From Euperipatoides rowelli (taxonomy: Eukaryota > Onychophora > Udeonychophora > Euonychophora > Peripatopsidae), in assembly GCA_003024985.2 (NCBI GenBank), contig PXIH01S0039931.1: a stretch of DNA of 11,510 bases; one strand, given 5' to 3'. Shown here piece after piece: positions 8,579 to 11,510 of this stretch. Numbering within the stretch: the stretch's first letter is position 1; every line of letters begins with the position of its first letter. The notes under the pieces were generated by a model. The model saw nothing but the letters and a program-made list of their open reading frames with translations, had not been told where the DNA came from and ran no database searches. A program made the position numbers and the translations under genes.

Positions 8579-9393
8579 TTTGCTTATAATATTGGCCTGT
8601 AGGCCTGCTAAAAAATAAAACTTTATTCTACTGAAATTATAAAATGTATTTAAGGATTTATGAACTTTGCTGTTTTCATTAAAAAAATATGCAGCCTAAT
8701 TACTCACAATTTTTATTTTAGGCCTATTTAATTTTTAGTGCTATTTTGTTTTGTTATTGTAGGCTAGCTACTGTACATGTTTTATGTTTTAAAATTTTTT
8801 ATAATTGATTTTAATGCTTTAATAAAATATTTGTAAATACCATCACACTTATTTTTATTTTTTTTTTACAAAGTACCTTACTGTAATAGAGAAAATTTAT
8901 TGTAGAAAGCTTATAGGCTAATCTTAAAAGTACTGTTACAGTAGGCTATGTATTGTATGGCATTTTGTCACTTACTTGGACAATCATTTTACATTAGGCT
9001 ACTTAAATTCATATAAAGTTTACAGTTTTCAAATATGGTAATCATAAATTTATTTGAATAAAATCTAGTGCCTACATTTGTATTTGCCTTAATTTAAAAA
9101 AAAAAAAAAAAAACTTTTGAATTTGTAGCCTACTCTTGATTTACAACAATTAACACTTTGGGGATCATATCCATACTGGTTTGTTTTATTGATTGGTTAC
9201 ACAAAATGAAGCCCATAGACATGGGCAGATTAATTTGAGCATTTTATAGCTGTTATTATTATTAGCTTATTATTATCATAAATTGATTTTTAGTTTTATT
9301 TTATATAGCCTAAACCAGGTGTTTTTATTAGAATTAATAATTTCTTAAATAAACCAATCGTAATTTGCTTCTAGCTTGGTTATTAAGGTCAAT
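8579..9393. other. AT-rich non-coding stretch, no gene seen
   Basis: All frames are interrupted. The stretch contains a high density of TAGGCTA-type words (near 8759, 8915, 8941, 8995, 9127 and 9307), the first perfect TAGGCCTA (8719-8726), an A18 run at 9096-9113, and a short TTA repeat around 9253-9276. No element ends or RNA gene are visible. Confidence 0.65.
9096..9113. repeat. Poly-A run (A18)
   Basis: Eighteen consecutive A residues, preceded by AATTT and followed by CTTTTG. A retroposon tail cannot be excluded, but no body or flanking duplication is seen. Confidence 0.65.
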
Positions 9394-9397
9394 TTAA
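9394..9397. repeat. Left TTAA target site
   Basis: TTAA directly precedes the CCCCTT terminus and is repeated directly after the AAAGGG terminus at 10087-10090. Duplication of TTAA is the signature of piggyBac-type insertion. TTAA alone is common in AT-rich DNA, so the pairing with the termini carries the weight. Confidence 0.6.
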
Positions 9398-10086
9398 CCC
9401 CTTATTTGCGGAAGACGTTTATTGCCGGTTTCACAGACAGTTCCAGTTTTGTGAAAGACGTTTAAAAACGTCTTAATGAGAAATATTATTTACTTTTTTT
9501 TTTTCAGTTTAATAACATTTAAATGCCTAATTAATATATTTTTATGTTTTCTAAATAATAATTAATCAATATAGCCTAAATATGTTAATTTACAGAATAT
9601 AATTTTAAATGTTGCTATTTGTAAACATAAAATAATATACAGCAAATGGCTGCAGACAGTAGGTTTTCATCATTGACTGCCTTTACAAACTCCCGCGCTG
9701 GTCGTAATAGTATCTCTTTGAAAATTCACATATTTTATTACATTTTGAAAATTATTTATTCACTTATTTTAGATTTATAACAAAATTAGCAACAAAATAT
9801 GATAAAATTAACAAATGTTAGCATTAGTGGGGAAAAAAATGTCGTTATTTATTTTTCCATTTTTTAATAGATCGCTAGATTTAGTTTTTGTTTACAAAAT
9901 AAAAAATAAATTAATAATCAATTACAGATTATTGTAGGGCATTTAATTATCTTTCCAATGATGTATAACATTTCAAATTTCAAAAAGAACTTAGCTGTTT
10001 TATATAATAAACTAAATATGTCAAAATAGTCTAAATAGTGACGCAAATTGGGAACAAACCTTCATTCACAGTACGCAGCTAAAGGG
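9398..10086. mobile_element. Probable piggyBac-type MITE, 689 bp
   Basis: The left end CCCCTTATTTGCG and the right end read inward CCCTTTAGCTGCG match at 10 of 13 positions. Both termini abut TTAA. Terminal CCYTT followed by a TGCG-type core and TTAA duplications are known traits of piggyBac-superfamily elements. The similarity continues inward: GGTTT followed by GTTCC occurs at comparable distances from both ends (about 9427-9443 on the left, about 10049-10063 on the right, inverted). Near the left end AAGACGTTT occurs three times, twice direct and once inverted. The interior is AT-rich without any transposase-sized frame, so the element is non-autonomous. A CpG patch at 9691-9706 is embedded in it. 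The alternative is two unrelated fragments, but the paired TTAA plus matching ends favour one element. Confidence 0.65.
9455..9474. repeat. 20-bp palindrome of AAGACGTTT
   Basis: AAGACGTTT at 9455-9463 and AAACGTCTT at 9466-9474 form a perfect dyad around AA. A third copy in direct orientation lies at 9412-9420, close to the left terminus of the TTAA-flanked element. Subterminal repeats of this kind can be transposase-binding sites in DNA transposons. That role is inferred. Confidence 0.65.
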
Positions 10087-10090
10087 TTAA
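10087..10090. repeat. Right TTAA target site
   Basis: TTAA directly follows AAAGGG, the right end of the putative piggyBac-type element, and matches 9394-9397. Confidence 0.6.
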
Positions 10091-11082
10091 ACCCTCATAA
10101 ACTCACTTGCGGTAGTTTTTAAATATTATAGGCCTATATTAAAAAAATATGAAAAATGGTCATAAAATGTTAGGTAAACAAAAACTGGTAGCTTATATCT
10201 TATGAAAAAATTATTTGTTTCATAAAACTCCAGTTATTGGCAATATTTTTTGTCTCCTCAAAATATATGTAGGCCTAGGTTATATAAAAAATTTGAAAAT
10301 AAATTAGTAATCAGAATTTAAATCATATGACCAGTGCAATGTGGCAAGAAAATGAGTTTACTTTTTGTTCTGAAAATTGTTTGATAAAATTGAATAAAAA
10401 CAAAAAACAGTTTTTACTCTGTAAAGTGCAAACACATGATGTTTACACTTTAATGTTGATCTTAATTTAGAGCCAACATAATAGCCTATAACCACACTTC
10501 TCGGTCATATTTTGGAGTAGCCTAATTATGGAAGTATACAAGAAAGAAAGCATGGCAATGCTCTAGTGGAGTTATTTCAGATTACATTGATTAAAAGTGT
10601 AATGATAATCGATACTATTATCCACTCTTAAGTTACGTAGGCCTACATTATTTCTTAAAACAAAATTTCTGGCTACCCATTTGATAATATATAAATCTGA
10701 CTAAATTTCAAAATATACAGTAACTAGGCTACCATTTTCATGTTTTCAGACTGAACTTTGACTATATTTTTACATCATTAAAAGTCTGAATATATGGCAT
10801 TTTTTAAAAATTGCTTCAAGAAAGTAGCCTTCATCAATCGTTACATTAGTAAAAAGATTGCAATATTCTCTTATTTTACATGGAGATTGTGTGTCCTCAT
10901 AAAAGCACTAGTAGGCTTACTTAGAATAGGTTATTTTTAAATATACGGTAGCCTATATAATTATTTGTTATTGCCCGTTTTTAATTTTAATTTACTATAA
11001 ATAAGAAAATGATCATAATACTATAAGCAGGCTTTCAGATAATTATTTGATGATGACTCCATTGACTCCCTAAAATTTTAAG
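10091..11082. other. AT-rich non-coding stretch, no gene seen
   Basis: No frame of coding length and no element termini. Three of the five perfect TAGGCCTA palindromes in the window lie here (10129-10136, 10270-10277 and 10638-10645), together with several TAGCCTA words and one hairpin at 10422-10452. Confidence 0.65.
10422..10452. repeat. Hairpin, 12-bp stem with one mismatch
   Basis: TAAAGTGCAAAC (10422-10433) pairs with GTTTACACTTTA (10441-10452) except for one C-A mismatch, over the seven-base loop ACATGAT. It is too short for a typical animal microRNA precursor and has no adjacent gene. It could be a compact inverted repeat or chance. Confidence 0.5.
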
Positions 11083-11113
11083 GTGGCAGTCAAGCAATTT
11101 GATTGACTGCCAC
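11083..11113. repeat. GC-richer hairpin, 11-bp perfect stem
   Basis: GTGGCAGTCAA (11083-11093) and TTGACTGCCAC (11103-11113) pair perfectly. Allowing one mismatch would extend the stem almost to the centre. The stem has about half G and C, well above the surrounding DNA, so chance formation is unlikely. TGACTCC/TTGACTCC words just upstream (11044-11059) and the following palindrome reuse the TGACT core, hinting at a shared origin. Confidence 0.65.
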
Positions 11114-11121
11114 AATTCTAA

Positions 11122-11145
11122 CATGGAAGTCAAATGACTTACATG
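11122..11145. repeat. 24-bp imperfect palindrome around AAGTCA/TGACTT
   Basis: CATG-G-AAGTCA and TGACTT-A-CATG are mirror complements around AA, with a single mismatched pair (G and A). It sits eight bases after the preceding hairpin and shares its TGACT core, so the two structures may derive from one inverted-repeat fragment. Confidence 0.55.
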
Positions 11146-11180
11146 ATGTGTTTAACAAAAAGTTATTGTAACATAGGCCT

Positions 11181-11229
11181 ATCTAAGAATACCTAAGAGT
11201 ACATGAGAATATCTAAGAGTACCTAAAGG
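11181..11229. repeat. Tandem repeat, 10-bp unit, about five copies
   Basis: Five consecutive 10-base units follow the pattern AYMTRAGART or a close variant: ATCTAAGAAT, ACCTAAGAGT, ACATGAGAAT, ATCTAAGAGT, and a final unit beginning ACCTAAAG that breaks down after its eighth or ninth base. Units 1 and 4 and units 2 and 5 are most alike, which suggests growth by duplication of a three-unit block. GGCCT words flank the array on both sides (11176-11180 and 11228-11232). Confidence 0.75.
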
Positions 11230-11340
11230 CCTCGTTAGACGATGCAATCTTCATACAAATTCTTATACAACTCATCACATGGTCATCCATTGCATGAACA
11301 TACACAAATTCAACATCAGACGATACAAATAAAAAATGAC
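11230..11340. repeat. Possible repeat fragment with duplicated AGACGATRCAA
   Basis: AGACGATGCAA (11237-11247) recurs as AGACGATACAA (11318-11328) in the same orientation, 81 bases apart. CATACAAATTC near 11252 and CATACACAAATTC near 11299 repeat as a second pair. ATGCAAT (11242-11248) is also inverted as ATTGCAT at 11289-11295. CpG sites at 11233, 11240, 11321 and 11341 make this another CpG patch. It reads like part of a transposon or an old tandem duplication, but I find no matching outer termini. Confidence 0.4.
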
Positions 11341-11510
11341 CGTCATATGTAGCCTACACTGTATAGTAATCCTCACCACAATGCAACTTTCTATATAGCC
11401 TACAGTACTTTTCACTAATTTTATTAATCATATGATTTACATTTATAAAATACAATATTTAGGCCCATTCCATGTCAAATGAGCCAAAGTGTGATGGCTC
11501 GATGGTTCCA
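11341..11510. other. Non-coding right edge
   Basis: No coding frame. TAGCCTACA words occur near 11350 and 11395. The last 50 bases are less AT-rich and contain a small GAGCC/GGCTC stem (11481-11485 and 11496-11500), possibly the start of another repeat that continues outside the window. Confidence 0.4.

Noticed and set aside
1-11510. CRISPR array, bacterial operon, ribosomal or transfer RNA
   Set aside because: There are no regularly spaced identical repeats, coding-dense stretches or conserved RNA cores, and the composition and repeats are those of an animal nuclear genome.

Overview
This window looks like non-coding nuclear DNA from an animal. It is strongly AT-rich, crowded with homopolymer A and T runs, poor in CpG outside a few patches, and has no open reading frame longer than 94 codons on either strand. 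I found no protein gene, rRNA or tRNA that I can support. One base (650) is an N, as expected from a draft assembly. A strong bias toward the words TAGGCTA/TAGCCTA and TACNGTA, together with small TIR elements, suggests a marine invertebrate (a crustacean is my first guess) or possibly a fish. That placement is an impression, not a measurement.

Layout. Bases 1-4600 are AT-rich spacer or intron. They hold a CpG-containing dyad at the left edge, a small palindrome cluster and a 17-bp tandem dimer (268-364), and long A or T runs. A 313-bp miniature inverted-repeat transposon lies at 4610-4922, with 14-bp terminal inverted repeats and a perfect 6-bp target duplication. AT-rich spacer follows, with a more GC-rich stretch at 6262-6456 that could hide a small exon ending in a GTAAGA donor. 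A G-rich 40-bp tandem duplication at 7300-7380 has quadruplex potential. A pyrimidine-rich block at 7741-7812 ends in an acceptor-like CAG.

The right third is richer in elements: a second TIR element (8116-8578, 12-bp perfect TIRs and a compact internal hairpin); a probable piggyBac-type MITE (9398-10086, flanked by TTAA on both sides, with AAGACGTTT palindromes near its left end); three hairpins or palindromes (10422-10452, 11083-11113, 11122-11145); a 10-bp tandem repeat (11181-11229); and a CpG-bearing stretch with a duplicated AGACGATRCAA word (11230-11330).

No genes act together here. The biology is that of a transposon graveyard: at least three different families of short non-autonomous DNA transposon sit in otherwise featureless spacer, and several of the few CpG patches fall inside or at the ends of these elements. 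I did not find a novel multi-gene system. The most unusual signal is the pervasive short-word bias.
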